A DNA stretch of 64,000 nt from Candidatus Korarchaeum sp. (GCA_020833055.1 JAJHQZ010000001.1:237141-301140), one strand, 5' to 3'. Shown: positions 26,696 to 36,479, numbered from the stretch's first letter. Notes: generated by a model from the sequence alone, not told the origin. Program-made: numbers and translations.

Positions 26696-27078
26696 TCCGG
26701 GCTACGCCATATCTCGACGAACCTTGGAACTATTAATATCGGGGGATAGCCCCTATCCCTTATCATCACTAGGTCTCCGCCCATCTCTAATACTCTCTCC
26801 TTCAACCTCTGGACCATGAACTTGAGCTTCTCCTCCCCCTCTGAAGCGAGATCATCGTACCTCAGGAGCACTATATTCCCCTCATTTATCTCATTCAATA
26901 TCTGCTCGACATCCTCAGCGTTCCTCAAGTTCATCGGTTTGACTGTTATAGCTTTCTCAGATAGGACTCTCGGTCTAGCTGGCTCGATTTCTACGGGCTC
27001 TTCCTCAAATTCCTCCTCTTCCTCATAATATTCTTCCTCCTCATGCTTGCCCCCGAATATCTTCCTGAAGAAACCCAT
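26692..27078 (-). CDS. sepF: SepF-family cell division protein
   Basis: A 128-residue protein. It has an N-terminal amphipathic membrane-targeting segment (MGFFRKIFGGK), a highly acidic linker (about 12-33), then the compact SepF domain, with KPMNLRNAEDVEQILNEINE (about 47-66), GNIVLLRYDDL and GGDLVMIRDRGYPPILIVP. Known: archaeal SepF tethers FtsZ to the membrane. An ftsZ gene is at 45812-47080. It overlaps the aCPSF1 stop by four bases (convergent) and is divergent from the LSm gene. Confidence 0.88.
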   Translation of the reverse strand: MGFFRKIFGGKHEEEEYYEEEEEFEEEPVEIEPARPRVLSEKAITVKPMNLRNAEDVEQILNEINEGNIVLLRYDDLASEGEEKLKFMVQRLKERVLEMGGDLVMIRDRGYPPILIVPRFVEIWRSPD

Positions 27079-27146
27079 GATCGCACCCGGTATAGAGGGG
27101 AGGGCGCGGTATTTAAATTATAAAGGACTTAAGGTCGGGGAACGGT

Positions 27147-27389
27147 ATGTCGAGCGCCATGAGGTACCTCGCTAAGAGCATGAACGGAAGCGTGCTAGTG
27201 ATGCTGAAGAATGGAGTCTACGTTAGGGGGATATTGAAGTCTTATGATAACCATCTGAACTTGATACTTGATAACGCTGAGGAGATAATGGAAGGGAATA
27301 CGAAGAAGCTGGGGAAGAGGGTCTTGATAAGAGGGGATAACGTGATAGCCATATCGACTCAGAAGATAGAGATAGGTGAGGGAGAATGA
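27147..27389 (+). CDS. Sm-like archaeal protein (LSm)
   Basis: An 80-residue RNA-binding Sm protein. Sm1 reads [21 protein letters not shown] with [11 protein letters not shown], and Sm2 is [12 protein letters not shown]. It would form a heptameric ring that binds U-rich RNA. The stop overlaps the L37e start, as in many archaeal genomes where LSm and L37e form an operon. Confidence 0.94.
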   Translation: MSSAMRYLAKSMNGSVLVMLKNGVYVRGILKSYDNHLNLILDNAEEIMEGNTKKLGKRVLIRGDNVIAISTQKIEIGEGE

Positions 27390-27547
27390 AGGGAACTCCG
27401 TCGATGGGAAGGAGGAGCCGAGGGCAAACTCATATCAGATGTAGGAGGTGCGGAAGACATTCATTTAACGTTAGAAAGGGATACTGCGCTTCATGCGGCT
27501 TCGGGAGGAGCAAGAGATTACGCAGCTACGCATGGGCGAAAGTTTAA
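27386..27547 (+). CDS. rpl37e: Ribosomal protein L37e
   Basis: A 53-residue zinc ribosomal protein. Seen: [20 protein letters not shown], then CRRCG and [15 protein letters not shown], giving the four-Cys zinc site. It starts at ATG 27386, which overlaps the LSm stop codon, and ends at TAA 27545-27547. Confidence 0.93.
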   Translation: MKGTPSMGRRSRGQTHIRCRRCGRHSFNVRKGYCASCGFGRSKRLRSYAWAKV

Positions 27548-27573
27548 AAAAGGCCCTATAGAATTAGTGTAGG

Positions 27574-27646
27574 GGGCCGGTGGCGCAGTTGGTAGCGCGC
27601 CCGCTTGGCATGCGGGAGGTCGGGGGTTCGAATCCCCCCCGGTCCA
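27574..27646 (+). tRNA. tRNA-Ala(GGC)
   Basis: Acceptor GGGCCGG pairs with CCGGTCC, including a G3-U70 wobble, the alanine identity pair. The anticodon stem CCCGC/GCGGG encloses TTGGCAT (anticodon GGC). The T arm has GGGGG/CCCCC. Discriminator A. It is followed four bases later by tRNA-Phe. Confidence 0.93.
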
Positions 27647-27650
27647 CTAA

Positions 27651-27722
27651 GCCGGGGTAGCTCAGAGGGAGAGCGTCCGGCTGAAGACCGGAAGGTCGAG
27701 GGTTCAAATCCCTCCCCCGGCA
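27651..27722 (+). tRNA. tRNA-Phe(GAA)
   Basis: Acceptor GCCGGGG pairs with CCCCGGC. The anticodon stem TCCGG/CCGGA encloses CTGAAGA (anticodon GAA). The T arm has TTCAAAT. Discriminator A. It is in tandem with tRNA-Ala and probably on one transcript with LSm-L37e. Confidence 0.93.
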
Positions 27723-27781
27723 CTTCGCTAGTTTTGAGGTCGATTTCACGCTGAGGATGCGTGTCGTCATACATGATCGAG

Positions 27782-27810
27782 ATGTCCGGAAATTTCATGT
27801 ATCCGGACAT
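27782..27810. repeat. Perfect 9-bp inverted repeat in the gap before the aminotransferase
   Basis: ATGTCCGGA (27782-27790) and TCCGGACAT (27802-27810) are perfect inverse complements around 11 bases. It could be a transcription factor operator or an RNA hairpin ending the tRNA transcript. Nothing else is recognised in 27723-27989, which is otherwise AT-rich. Confidence 0.5.
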
Positions 27811-27980
27811 TGAGGAGGCTCGCTAGGTGAAGAGTGAAGTCGATCTGTCACTTTTTCCAAAAAATTTTTACTTTCACCTTCAGTTAATTATATTATTTGA
27901 TTTGGCTCATAACTTGAGCTAGAGCTAATATCACTGTGGGAAAAGATAACATAATATAGGGAACCCTCAACTTAATTTAG

Positions 27981-29339
<1,359 letters not shown>

Positions 29340-29357
29340 ACATTTTTTTACCTCTAG

Positions 29358-29831
29358 ATGAGGACTATACCCGGGAGACCGGAAGTATTCAGAGTGAGTG
29401 ATAAGTACCTGATATTAGTCGGTCTAAGGGGTAAGCCCAGGTCTAGACCTGAGAATATCGCCCTAATACCAGCTCCTCTGATAGCTTCGAAGAGACATCT
29501 CCTCATGGCAGTGATAAGAGCTATTAGGAGCTTCCATTATGGTGTTAACATATCTGATAAGTTCGCTTACGAAGTCTGCGTGTGTCTCCTAGGAATCAGA
29601 GAAGTATCTAAAGTAATAAAGCTACTCTCAGTCGATCAAGACGAATACGCTTTGATCATACAATGTGAGAGAATAGAAGATTGTCTGAGGTCTCTAATCA
29701 GAATAACAATGGAAGATGTAACTCTATCTGATATTAAAGTGACTTACGAACCTCAGAAGCTGACTAGTTGCACTGGTAACATTGAATGCATCGCGATGGA
29801 GCAGGGGATCCCCATAGAGCTCGAGAGGTAG
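29358..29831 (+). CDS. KEOPS complex Cgi121-like subunit
   Basis: A 157-residue protein. The central pattern IASKRHLLMAVIRAIRSF, then EVCVCLLGIREVSKVIKLL, then DEYALIIQCER, with a C-terminal IPIELER, matches the Cgi121/TPRKB family, which recruits tRNA to the KEOPS complex for t6A37 synthesis. Another KEOPS subunit, Bud32, is at 32849-33433. Pop5 of RNase P was considered because of its length and neighbour, but the HLLMA and LG-REV-K pattern fits Cgi121 better. The prefoldin beta gene follows. Confidence 0.68.
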   Translation: MRTIPGRPEVFRVSDKYLILVGLRGKPRSRPENIALIPAPLIASKRHLLMAVIRAIRSFHYGVNISDKFAYEVCVCLLGIREVSKVIKLLSVDQDEYALIIQCERIEDCLRSLIRITMEDVTLSDIKVTYEPQKLTSCTGNIECIAMEQGIPIELER

Positions 29832-29866
29832 TAATATTAAGTAATCCGGAGGGGGCTCCAGAGAGT

Positions 29867-30187
29867 ATGCCATCAGACGAGTACCTTCAGGCGAAGGCCG
29901 AGGAGATATTAGCTGAGTTGAATCAGGTTTTAGTTCAATTAGCGACGCTCAGAGCTGAGTATAACTCAGTAAATGAGGCAATAAGGAGGCTCGAGAGACT
30001 CCCAGAAGTGGATGAGATATTCGAGAGGGTCGGAGTGCTCTACATAAGGAGGGACAGGGACTCCGTGCTCCTAGATCTGAAGGCGGCTAAGGAGACTCTA
30101 GAAGCTACGATAAAATCCCTTGAGAAGAAGGAGAGGGACCTCAGGGAGACTTTGAGCAGAGTAACTGGCTCTACTCAAAGTAGCTGA
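29867..30187 (+). CDS. pfdB: Prefoldin beta subunit
   Basis: A 106-residue coiled-coil chaperone subunit. Two long amphipathic helices (ILAELNQVLVQLATLRAEYN and KAAKETLEATIKSLEKKERD) flank a beta hairpin with VGVLYIRRDRDSVLLDL, the prefoldin beta layout. It delivers unfolded proteins to the chaperonin. ATG 29867 follows GGAGGGGG by twelve bases; no nearer start is in frame. It overlaps the convergent RecJ-like gene by 17 bases. Confidence 0.85.
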   Translation: MPSDEYLQAKAEEILAELNQVLVQLATLRAEYNSVNEAIRRLERLPEVDEIFERVGVLYIRRDRDSVLLDLKAAKETLEATIKSLEKKERDLRETLSRVTGSTQSS

Positions 30188-31508
30188 GCAGGTTTTCCTC
30201 GAAGTCCCCCTTCATTTTCCTAGGTATCTGAGCACCCGCTGCATACTTATGTCCCCCTCCCCTCCCTCCAACTTTAGTTGAGGCTCTCCTCAGGATCTCA
30301 TTCAGATCGAAATCGCTGATCCTATTCGTGAGTCTAGCAGATACTTTCAACATATCTCCCTCTGTTTCAGCGTATCCGATGACTAGATCCACGTTCTTGA
30401 TGCTCTTACTCATTATCGATGTCACTGTGCTTATGATCGTGTCCTCAGCGATACCTTCATCTATGAAAGCCACCTTCCCGACAACCCTGGGCTTGAGATC
30501 CCTCAGTAAACTTGAGAGATGTTTTTTATACTCCTGTTGGACCGATAACGCTGAGGAGAGGATCTCGCCCCTCATCCCTGCTGCTAAAAGAACTCCCAAG
30601 TATCCCCTCCCCATCCTACCGCATGCATTGAGGAGAGTCGAGAAACTCGATAAATCCCTCAGGGGTGAGCCCTTGGGCTCCATCAGATTAACATAAGTAT
30701 TTCCCAGTAAGGATTTCGCCTTATCTAAGCTCTCAACTCTCTTGACCAACTCGTTCAATAGATCCCTCTTCTGATCCTCGCTCAGATCAGATAGCGTGAC
30801 CCACTTCTCCCCTATCTTTATGGGGATCCCTAGAGATTCTATTAGGCTCAGAGCCCCAGCTGAATCATCTGAAACACCCCTTATGAATGGCTCGACGGTC
30901 CTCTCAAGGGAGGAGACGAGAGGATAATCGGGGCCACCGAAAAGTTTTATCTCCTTCCTGACTTCTATTATCCCTCTCTCGATACCCCAATTCAATATAG
31001 TCTCATTCAGCCCGCTGAAACCCCTCTCCTCTTGGAGATCGCCTAGGGCTCCAGCTAGAGCTACTGGCACCATGGAGTAATCCTTGAAGAATTCTCTGTA
31101 GAGGAGGAAGCATAAGCCCGAGGAACTCACATCCCTATCCCCATCTATGCCGTATATGAATGGATTCAACATCGGGATATCTCCACTGGATGGCCTGTGG
31201 TGATCTATAACGAAGACACGCTTACCTATCGATTTCAGGAGCTCAACTTCCCCTGAACCTAAATCTAAGAATACGCAAAGTTCATAAGGTTCTCTCTTAA
31301 GACTATCTACTAGTGATTCATTCAAGTATTTAACTGAGCTCAAGTGGAAAGGTACCTTAAACTTCTTAAGGATTGAGATGAATATACCAGCCGAACTGAG
31401 ACCATCAGCATCTATATGAGAGATTACTCTCACATGAGATTCCTTAAAGCTCTCATAGAGTTCATCTGCAAACTCCCTTACCTTATAAAAGAATGAGTTT
31501 AGTTCCAT
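30171..31508 (-). CDS. DHH-family RecJ-like nuclease (GAN/Cdc45-related)
   Basis: A 445-residue DHH-DHHA1 phosphoesterase. Seen: SHIDADGLSSAG (about 30-41), FLDLGSGE, VIDHHRPSSG (about 98-107), then GALGDLQEE, and the DHHA1 signature KVGGRGGGHKYAAGAQIP (about 415-432). Archaeal homologues bind GINS and MCM and are related to Cdc45. It lies one base downstream of the ribosomal protein S15 gene, a pairing seen in other archaea. Confidence 0.9.
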   Translation of the reverse strand: MELNSFFYKVREFADELYESFKESHVRVISHIDADGLSSAGIFISILKKFKVPFHLSSVKYLNESLVDSLKREPYELCVFLDLGSGEVELLKSIGKRVFVIDHHRPSSGDIPMLNPFIYGIDGDRDVSSSGLCFLLYREFFKDYSMVPVALAGALGDLQEERGFSGLNETILNWGIERGIIEVRKEIKLFGGPDYPLVSSLERTVEPFIRGVSDDSAGALSLIESLGIPIKIGEKWVTLSDLSEDQKRDLLNELVKRVESLDKAKSLLGNTYVNLMEPKGSPLRDLSSFSTLLNACGRMGRGYLGVLLAAGMRGEILSSALSVQQEYKKHLSSLLRDLKPRVVGKVAFIDEGIAEDTIISTVTSIMSKSIKNVDLVIGYAETEGDMLKVSARLTNRISDFDLNEILRRASTKVGGRGGGHKYAAGAQIPRKMKGDFEENLLSYFE

Positions 31509-31509
31509 T

Positions 31510-31965
31510 TCAGGCCGCGTAGAGTTCAGCTAACTCCGGAGTGTAGTGCCAATCTGGTGGGAGCTTACCGACCCTCTTATAATATTTCACGAGCCTTCCT
31601 ATCTTAGACTCAGTTAATATGAGCCCTCTCTTAGCGTGAAGATCTTTCTTATGCTCCTCTAGATGTTTCCTTATCCTGTAAGCTTTTCTTATCAGGGCCA
31701 TGAGATCCTCAGGTATCTTCGGGGCCACTCCACCCTCCTCAAGTATCTCCGTTATCTTCTTACCAGTGATCCTCTTGACTAATGGGACTCCGTACTCATC
31801 CCTCAAGATCATCCCTATCTGGCTGGGTGGTACTCCCCTCTTACCTAACTTTATAACTAGTTCCTCTATCTCTTCCTTCTTCATCGGGACCCAATCTAGT
31901 GAGAAACTCTTAGGTGGTCTCTTCGACTCAGATTTACCTTTCTTCCTGCTGTGAAGCCTCGCCAT
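31510..31965 (-). CDS. rps15: Ribosomal protein S15 (uS15)
   Basis: A 151-residue archaeal/eukaryotic-type uS15. Seen: [18 protein letters not shown] at the start, [18 protein letters not shown] (about 44-61), a central [20 protein letters not shown], and the C-terminal [20 protein letters not shown]. Length is normal for Archaea. The next gene encodes the RecJ-like nuclease. Confidence 0.95.
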   Translation of the reverse strand: MARLHSRKKGKSESKRPPKSFSLDWVPMKKEEIEELVIKLGKRGVPPSQIGMILRDEYGVPLVKRITGKKITEILEEGGVAPKIPEDLMALIRKAYRIRKHLEEHKKDLHAKRGLILTESKIGRLVKYYKRVGKLPPDWHYTPELAELYAA

Positions 31966-32291
31966 ACTTTCACCTCTCTATTCATCCCTCCCTCCCCTAA
32001 CATCCACTCCTATTTATTTTTATCCTCAGCCGGGGGCTGATGTTCTCGCTCGGTTGAGGAGATTAAATACATGAAGGACAGGGGCTCGGGTGCGTCGAGC
32101 CCTACCGAGTTTTATTAACGATCTTGCCCAATCCCTACCTAGATCCCCGGTAAGGATGTTGCCTGTATTCGGTTCTGAGCATCGATCGGATCCTCTAGAT
32201 GATATAACATGAACTCTTCGAGAAGAATCCAAATCCCTTAGTCGATGATCTCCAATGAACCCTTTAAATACCTCCTCATAGACGCACTGAG
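31966..32291. other. 326-base gap with hairpins and TATA-like boxes, no gene recognised
   Basis: It holds a perfect hairpin GGGCTCG (32082-32088) with CGAGCCC (32096-32102) around 7 bases, a smaller one at about 32032-32043 (CAGCC-GGG-GGCTG), and TATA-like TTTAAATACC near 32262-32271 and ATTAAATAC near 32062. The middle is richer in GC than other gaps. It may hold an unrecognised non-coding RNA plus the S15 promoter, but no C/D, H/ACA, SRP or RNase P motif could be confirmed. Confidence 0.4.
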
Positions 32292-32852
32292 TTAAACGGA
32301 TTGAAGCTCGCCGACCTCAATTCTCATCAGGAAATCCCTTAACTTGCGGCAAGATGCCCCTCTGTGCGAGAATTTATCCTTCTCCTCCCCCAGCTCTCCG
32401 TAGGTCTTATCAGAACCGCTAGGGATGAATATAGGATCGAATCCCCATCCCCCTCCTCTCACCTCTTTCGCTATTGTCCCCTGAACGCTCCCTTTGAAGA
32501 CCTCTATCCTCCTATCATAGCTCAAAGCTATAACTGAGATGAAAGAGGCCCTTCTATCCTCTATGCCATCCATCAACTTCAGGATACCCTCATTCCCGAT
32601 CTTCTTGTATACGTAAGAGGAATAGGGGCCCGGGAAGCCACCCAGCGCTTCTATGAAGAGACCTGAGTCCTCTATGAAGAAGGGCTCCCTGATGTAATTT
32701 GACAACCACTTCGCAGATGTCACGACTACCTCCTCTATATCCTCCCCCTGAGGCTCCAGATAGTCCACCTCGAGGAATTTGAGATCGATTACATCTGAGA
32801 GCATCCTCTTGAACTCCTCATACTTATGCCTGTTGGAGGACGCGAATATCAC
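32292..32852 (-). CDS. XTP/dITP pyrophosphatase (Ham1/RdgB family)
   Basis: A 186-residue enzyme that clears non-canonical purine nucleotides. Seen: IFASSNRHKYEEFKRML at the start, FIEDSGLFIEALGGFPGPYS (about 56-75), GGGWGFDPIFIPSG (about 130-143), and FSHRGASCRKLRDFL. It overlaps the bud32 gene by four bases, as the third gene of the pcm-bud32-ham1 operon. Confidence 0.93.
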   Translation of the reverse strand: MIFASSNRHKYEEFKRMLSDVIDLKFLEVDYLEPQGEDIEEVVVTSAKWLSNYIREPFFIEDSGLFIEALGGFPGPYSSYVYKKIGNEGILKLMDGIEDRRASFISVIALSYDRRIEVFKGSVQGTIAKEVRGGGWGFDPIFIPSGSDKTYGELGEEKDKFSHRGASCRKLRDFLMRIEVGELQSV

Positions 32853-33433
32853 TTATACCTACCCCTGGCCTCTACCTCCCCCAGTCTCTTTATTACGCGT
32901 TCCGCGATATCGCAATTCCTATATCCCCTGAGGAATGAATCCCATAGCGGCTCCCAATCATCTGTTATCGATTTCAGGGATCTCTTCAGTACATAGAGAT
33001 CGACCGCATAACTCTCTATATCATGCGTATACTCCGCTAGCCCGAAATCCAAGAGACATATACCACTCTCATTCACGATCGCATTATAAGGTGTCAGGTC
33101 GTTATGCGCTATATTAGCTCTGTGAAGCTTGCAAGAAGCTAGACCAAAGGCGAACATACTTTCCTCATTTATAGAATCAGCCATTCTAATTCCTTGTATG
33201 TACTCCATCATTATAGAATCACCCCAAACATCTAGAATAGCTGGCACAGGAACTCCAGCTATCCTAGCTCTCCTCATGAGTCTCGCTTCTTTCCTCGTCC
33301 TCATCATCCTGATAATCCTATCTAACTCACTTACCCTATACCCCTTACTCACTCTCTTCTTTATCACGACGGGGAGGCCCAGGAAGTCCGCTTTATAGAG
33401 CTCAGCTTCAGCCCCTCTATAGATCAACTCCAT
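32849..33433 (-). CDS. bud32: KEOPS kinase Bud32
   Basis: A 194-residue small kinase. Seen: YRGAEAELYKADFLG at the start, VVIKKRV with the ATP-binding Lys, MMEYIQGIRMAD, the catalytic NIAHNDLTPYNAIV (about 116-129), and the metal motif LLDFGLAEY. It is the stand-alone form, not fused to Kae1. It is part of the t6A tRNA modification machinery together with the Cgi121-like protein at 29358. It overlaps pcm by ten bases and ham1 by four. Confidence 0.93.
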   Translation of the reverse strand: MELIYRGAEAELYKADFLGLPVVIKKRVSKGYRVSELDRIIRMMRTRKEARLMRRARIAGVPVPAILDVWGDSIMMEYIQGIRMADSINEESMFAFGLASCKLHRANIAHNDLTPYNAIVNESGICLLDFGLAEYTHDIESYAVDLYVLKRSLKSITDDWEPLWDSFLRGYRNCDIAERVIKRLGEVEARGRYK

Positions 33434-34089
33434 CCGTATCTACCCCTCAGAGGGACAAAAGCTACCTCAGTTATATATTTCTTCATAACCTTATCGCCTC
33501 TCTTCTCAACTAATAAGAGGTCCTGACCCCAGAAACCCGGACTCCCCACTGGTATGACTAGTTTCCCTCCATCAGCCAACATCTCTACGAGGGGAGGGGG
33601 TACCTGGGGTGCTGCTGCTGTGACAACTATCCTATCCACTTTCCTCCTGAGGGGTAATCCCATGCTACCATCAGCATTTATTACGTGGACTCTCGATGAG
33701 TAACCTGCTTTACTCAGGTTCTCAAAAGCTAGTGAGGCTAGCTTAGGATTTATCTCGACTGTTATGACGGTCCCCCATCTCGATGGTGGTGAGTCACTAG
33801 GAGCAACTATCTCAGCTATAGTAGCAGCATGATAACCGCTACCAGATCCAACTTCGAGGACTAGCTGTCCCTCCTCGAGATCGAGCAGCTCGTTCATCAT
33901 GAAGACCATGTGAGGGGCGCTTATCGTCTGATCCTCACCTATCGGTAAGGGTATGTCCTCATAAGCGACTCTTCTATATCTCTCAGGGACGAAGAGTTCC
34001 CTCTTAACTCTCTCAGCAGCTCTCCTCACCTTCTCCGTTTTTATTATACCTCTCCTAACTAAGCTCTCGACGAGCCTAGCGTGATCCAT
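33424..34089 (-). CDS. pcm: Protein-L-isoaspartate O-methyltransferase
   Basis: A 221-residue protein-repair methyltransferase. Seen: LFVPERYRRVAYEDIPLPIG, the substrate motif TISAPHMVFMM (about 74-84), the SAM motif VLEVGSGSGYHAATIA (about 98-113), VITVEINPKLA and IVVTAAAPQVPPPL. It is first of the minus-strand operon pcm-bud32-ham1 and divergent from the DUF371 gene. Confidence 0.94.
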   Translation of the reverse strand: MDHARLVESLVRRGIIKTEKVRRAAERVKRELFVPERYRRVAYEDIPLPIGEDQTISAPHMVFMMNELLDLEEGQLVLEVGSGSGYHAATIAEIVAPSDSPPSRWGTVITVEINPKLASLAFENLSKAGYSSRVHVINADGSMGLPLRRKVDRIVVTAAAPQVPPPLVEMLADGGKLVIPVGSPGFWGQDLLLVEKRGDKVMKKYITEVAFVPLRGRYGWS

Positions 34090-34103
34090 CCGGGTGCTTC
34101 AGT

Positions 34104-34511
34104 ATGGAGAGAATATTAGCATACGGTCACCCTAACATAAGGGCTAGGCATAGGACCGCGATGCAATTGACTAAGGATGAGGAGATAAGCATCAGAGCGG
34201 ACTGCATAATAGGAGTGAGGGCAGATAAGTCTGTATGCGACTTGAGTGAAGTACTAAAGAGGCACTTGCTTGAGGGAGGGGAGATAGAGATCGAGATAAT
34301 CGTAGGCGAACTGAGTTTCGCTTTCAGGGCCGAGGGCCATCCAGAGCTGAAGCTAAGTAATCCAAAGGATTTAGTAATAAGGAAATCGAGTTACATAGAT
34401 GACAGGACTCTAGCCATAAGGGCTACGGCTTCCTCAGCGGAGTTACCTAGGGAGATTGTGAGGGCCCTCAGGGATCCGGAGACGGGGCTAAACTTACTGA
34501 TATCTTTCTAG
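34104..34511 (+). CDS. DUF371 family protein
   Basis: A 135-residue archaeal protein of unknown function. Seen: AYGHPNIRARHRTAMQLTKD near the start, CIIGVRADKSVCDL, a central FRAEGHPEL and a C-terminal KSSYIDDRTLAIRATASSAE. These match the DUF371 family. It is divergent from pcm, and its last four bases overlap the convergent truD stop. Confidence 0.85.
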   Translation: MERILAYGHPNIRARHRTAMQLTKDEEISIRADCIIGVRADKSVCDLSEVLKRHLLEGGEIEIEIIVGELSFAFRAEGHPELKLSNPKDLVIRKSSYIDDRTLAIRATASSAELPREIVRALRDPETGLNLLISF

Positions 34512-35587
34512 ATGAAGCCCTGGGCGATAGGATCCCTGGGCTTTATGACCTCCCTCAGATAAGATGTAGCATAAGCTCCAGATTCGAGGAAGAAGGAGAG
34601 CACAATGAAACCCTCTCTTTCGATCACCTTGGGCTCGACCTCGCAGAAAGCTTTCCTGAAGCCCCCGAGGGCGCTCACCTCAGGCAACTCCTTGAAGATG
34701 AACATCTCCTTCCTCAAGCCCTCCTCCCTCAGGATAGATGCGAGCTCCTCAGCGAGCCATCCTCTCGCTTCAGTCAGGCCTCCGATTAATGGTAGGAGTA
34801 AGCTCCCCCTCTCCGGATAGAGGGCTATCTCACCATTGGGCTTCAGTACGAAGTCACCATATCTAGGGCCTATCCCTAACTCAATCCTCCTCGATAAGAT
34901 CAAGTTGAATATGTAGGATTGATATGAGTGCACGTATAATCTGATTAATTCAGGCCCGATCCTCTCTGATAGCTGCTTCAAGCTCCTGACATCACCTACC
35001 TCATACCCTTGCTCTGATAACATAGAAGAAGCTCCATCGATATCTCTCAACAATATAGCCTTACCTATCTCATGATTGTAAGGCCTCCTCACACCGAACC
35101 TCTGGTAAGAGAAGAAATTCGGGAATATCTTAGGTAGCTCGATCTTATCAGTTCCTCTGATCACTACAGTGAAATGATTCCCATCGTTCATACCTAAATA
35201 TATCATCTCCCCCCTCCCAGCGTACCTCAAGCTCAATCCTTCGATCTCAGGTAACTCCCTGAGGCTCCCTTGGACTGATACTAATTGAAAACTGATAGAT
35301 CTAGCGTCTTTCATCCCAGCGTACCCAACACGCCTCCCTAACTTCTTGGAAAGCTTCGATATCATCTCAAAACTGTCCATCCTGACTCTCTTCATCACAA
35401 CTAGATAACTGGCCTCGCCTCTTTCGAACTTATCGATACCTAAGAAGACCCTAGAGGCCCTCTTACCGAGGAGGACTTCATCCACTATGAAATCACTGAG
35501 CTTCTCCCTGAGTCTCCCATTTACAGGGGCCCCCTCACTCATGTAAGTCAGCATACCTAGGTGCGAGTCTATCGGGGGGACCTCCAT
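34508..35587 (-). CDS. truD: tRNA pseudouridine synthase D
   Basis: A 359-residue TruD enzyme that makes pseudouridine 13 in tRNA. Seen: LSDFIVDEV at the N-terminal strand, the catalytic YAGMKDARSISFQ (about 89-101) with the active-site Asp, PNFFSYQRFGVRRPYNHEIG (about 155-174), and the inserted TRUD domain with QSYIFNLILS. The length of the inserted domain is in the archaeal range. Confidence 0.93.
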   Translation of the reverse strand: MEVPPIDSHLGMLTYMSEGAPVNGRLREKLSDFIVDEVLLGKRASRVFLGIDKFERGEASYLVVMKRVRMDSFEMISKLSKKLGRRVGYAGMKDARSISFQLVSVQGSLRELPEIEGLSLRYAGRGEMIYLGMNDGNHFTVVIRGTDKIELPKIFPNFFSYQRFGVRRPYNHEIGKAILLRDIDGASSMLSEQGYEVGDVRSLKQLSERIGPELIRLYVHSYQSYIFNLILSRRIELGIGPRYGDFVLKPNGEIALYPERGSLLLPLIGGLTEARGWLAEELASILREEGLRKEMFIFKELPEVSALGGFRKAFCEVEPKVIEREGFIVLSFFLESGAYATSYLREVIKPRDPIAQGFI

Positions 35588-35735
35588 CCAATCACCTCGT
35601 AGCCCCTAGGAAACAATTTTCAACTTCTTGACGCGTGCTCCTAGCATCTTTCGAGTTTATAAATTCGACATCACTCTATTCCTAAATAGATTAAGTGATC
35701 AGAGCTAAATTCCTCGCGATAACACAGTGCGGAAT

Positions 35736-35744
35736 CTTTAAATA
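35736..35744 (+). promoter_or_regulatory. TATA box for initiator tRNA
   Basis: CTTTAAATA followed by GGGG predicts transcription from about 35765, some 14 bases before the mature tRNA 5' end. Confidence 0.5.
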
Positions 35745-35778
35745 GGGGAGATCTATGATTACCGTAGCGGGGTTAGGC

Positions 35779-35852
35779 AGCGGGGTGGGGCAGCCTGGTA
35801 GCCCGCCGGGCTCATAACCCGGAGGTCGGAGGTTCGAATCCTCCCCCCGCTA
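35779..35852 (+). tRNA. Initiator tRNA-Met(CAT)
   Basis: Acceptor AGCGGGG pairs with CCCCGCT, giving the A1-U72 pair of archaeal initiators. The anticodon stem ends in three G-C pairs (CCGGG/CCCGG) around CTCATAA (anticodon CAT). The T arm is CGGAGG-TTCGAAT-CCTCC type. Discriminator A. The block AGCGGGGT also occurs just upstream at 35766-35773, so the 5' end of the gene is partly duplicated. Confidence 0.93.
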
Positions 35853-36107
35853 CTTCTATATACTCGGATTAATTTCCGATACTTCTTCTCTTAGGACAGC
35901 GGAGGGATAGAGAGTTCGTAGAGAGATAATCAGCTTTCAAATCATAAGACGAACCTCAAGATTCTTCAGGATTTTACCATAAATAAATTAACGATTTAGC
36001 GTGAGTATTTCAAAAATATCGCTCTAGCTTACGATGACCCCTCACGAGCCTCAGCTTCAGGGGAATGTTTTAAGGACGTGCCCTCCCAAATATATTAGTG
36101 AGCTTAA

Positions 36108-36479
36108 ATGAACCATTCCGAGGATGAGAGAAGCAGGAAGATGGCTGATGCTCTACTCAAAGGATGGAAGATGTTACCTGAGATATGCCCCGTCTGTGGA
36201 ACTCCCCTATTCGAGACTAGCGGAGGTGAAGTCATTTGCGCTGTCTGCGGTACTAAAGTGATATTAGTAGGGTCTGAGGAAGAAGTCGGAATAGAGGAAC
36301 AGAGACTGATGCTGGAGAGGGTAATGGGCGCTTTAATGAAGCAACTCGAGAGGGAGACGCTTTCCTCAAAAGAATTAGATGATGAGCTCCTATCTAGGAT
36401 AAACTCCCTCCTAGACGCTATTGAGAAAGCTACCTCTATATACAGGAACTTAATTCGTCTGGGTAGGAGGCGTAGATGA
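36108..36479 (+). CDS. UPF0148 (autoantigen p27-like) zinc protein
   Basis: A 123-residue archaeal protein. MADALLKGWKMLPEICPVCG and CAVCGTKV form a CxxC...CxxC zinc ribbon (about 26-54), followed by a helical C-terminus. This matches the UPF0148/Sjogren autoantigen p27 family, function unknown. Its last 44 bases overlap the convergent hypothetical gene at 36436. Confidence 0.85.
   Translation: MNHSEDERSRKMADALLKGWKMLPEICPVCGTPLFETSGGEVICAVCGTKVILVGSEEEVGIEEQRLMLERVMGALMKQLERETLSSKELDDELLSRINSLLDAIEKATSIYRNLIRLGRRRR

Noticed and set aside
27556..27810. 84- and 68-residue ORFs over tRNA-Ala and tRNA-Phe
   Set aside because: They are antisense to the tRNAs; such spurious ORFs are common annotation errors.
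32026..32232. 68-residue minus-strand ORF in the S15-ITPase gap
   Set aside because: Starts and codon use are unconvincing and the region has hairpins. It is left as an unassigned gap.
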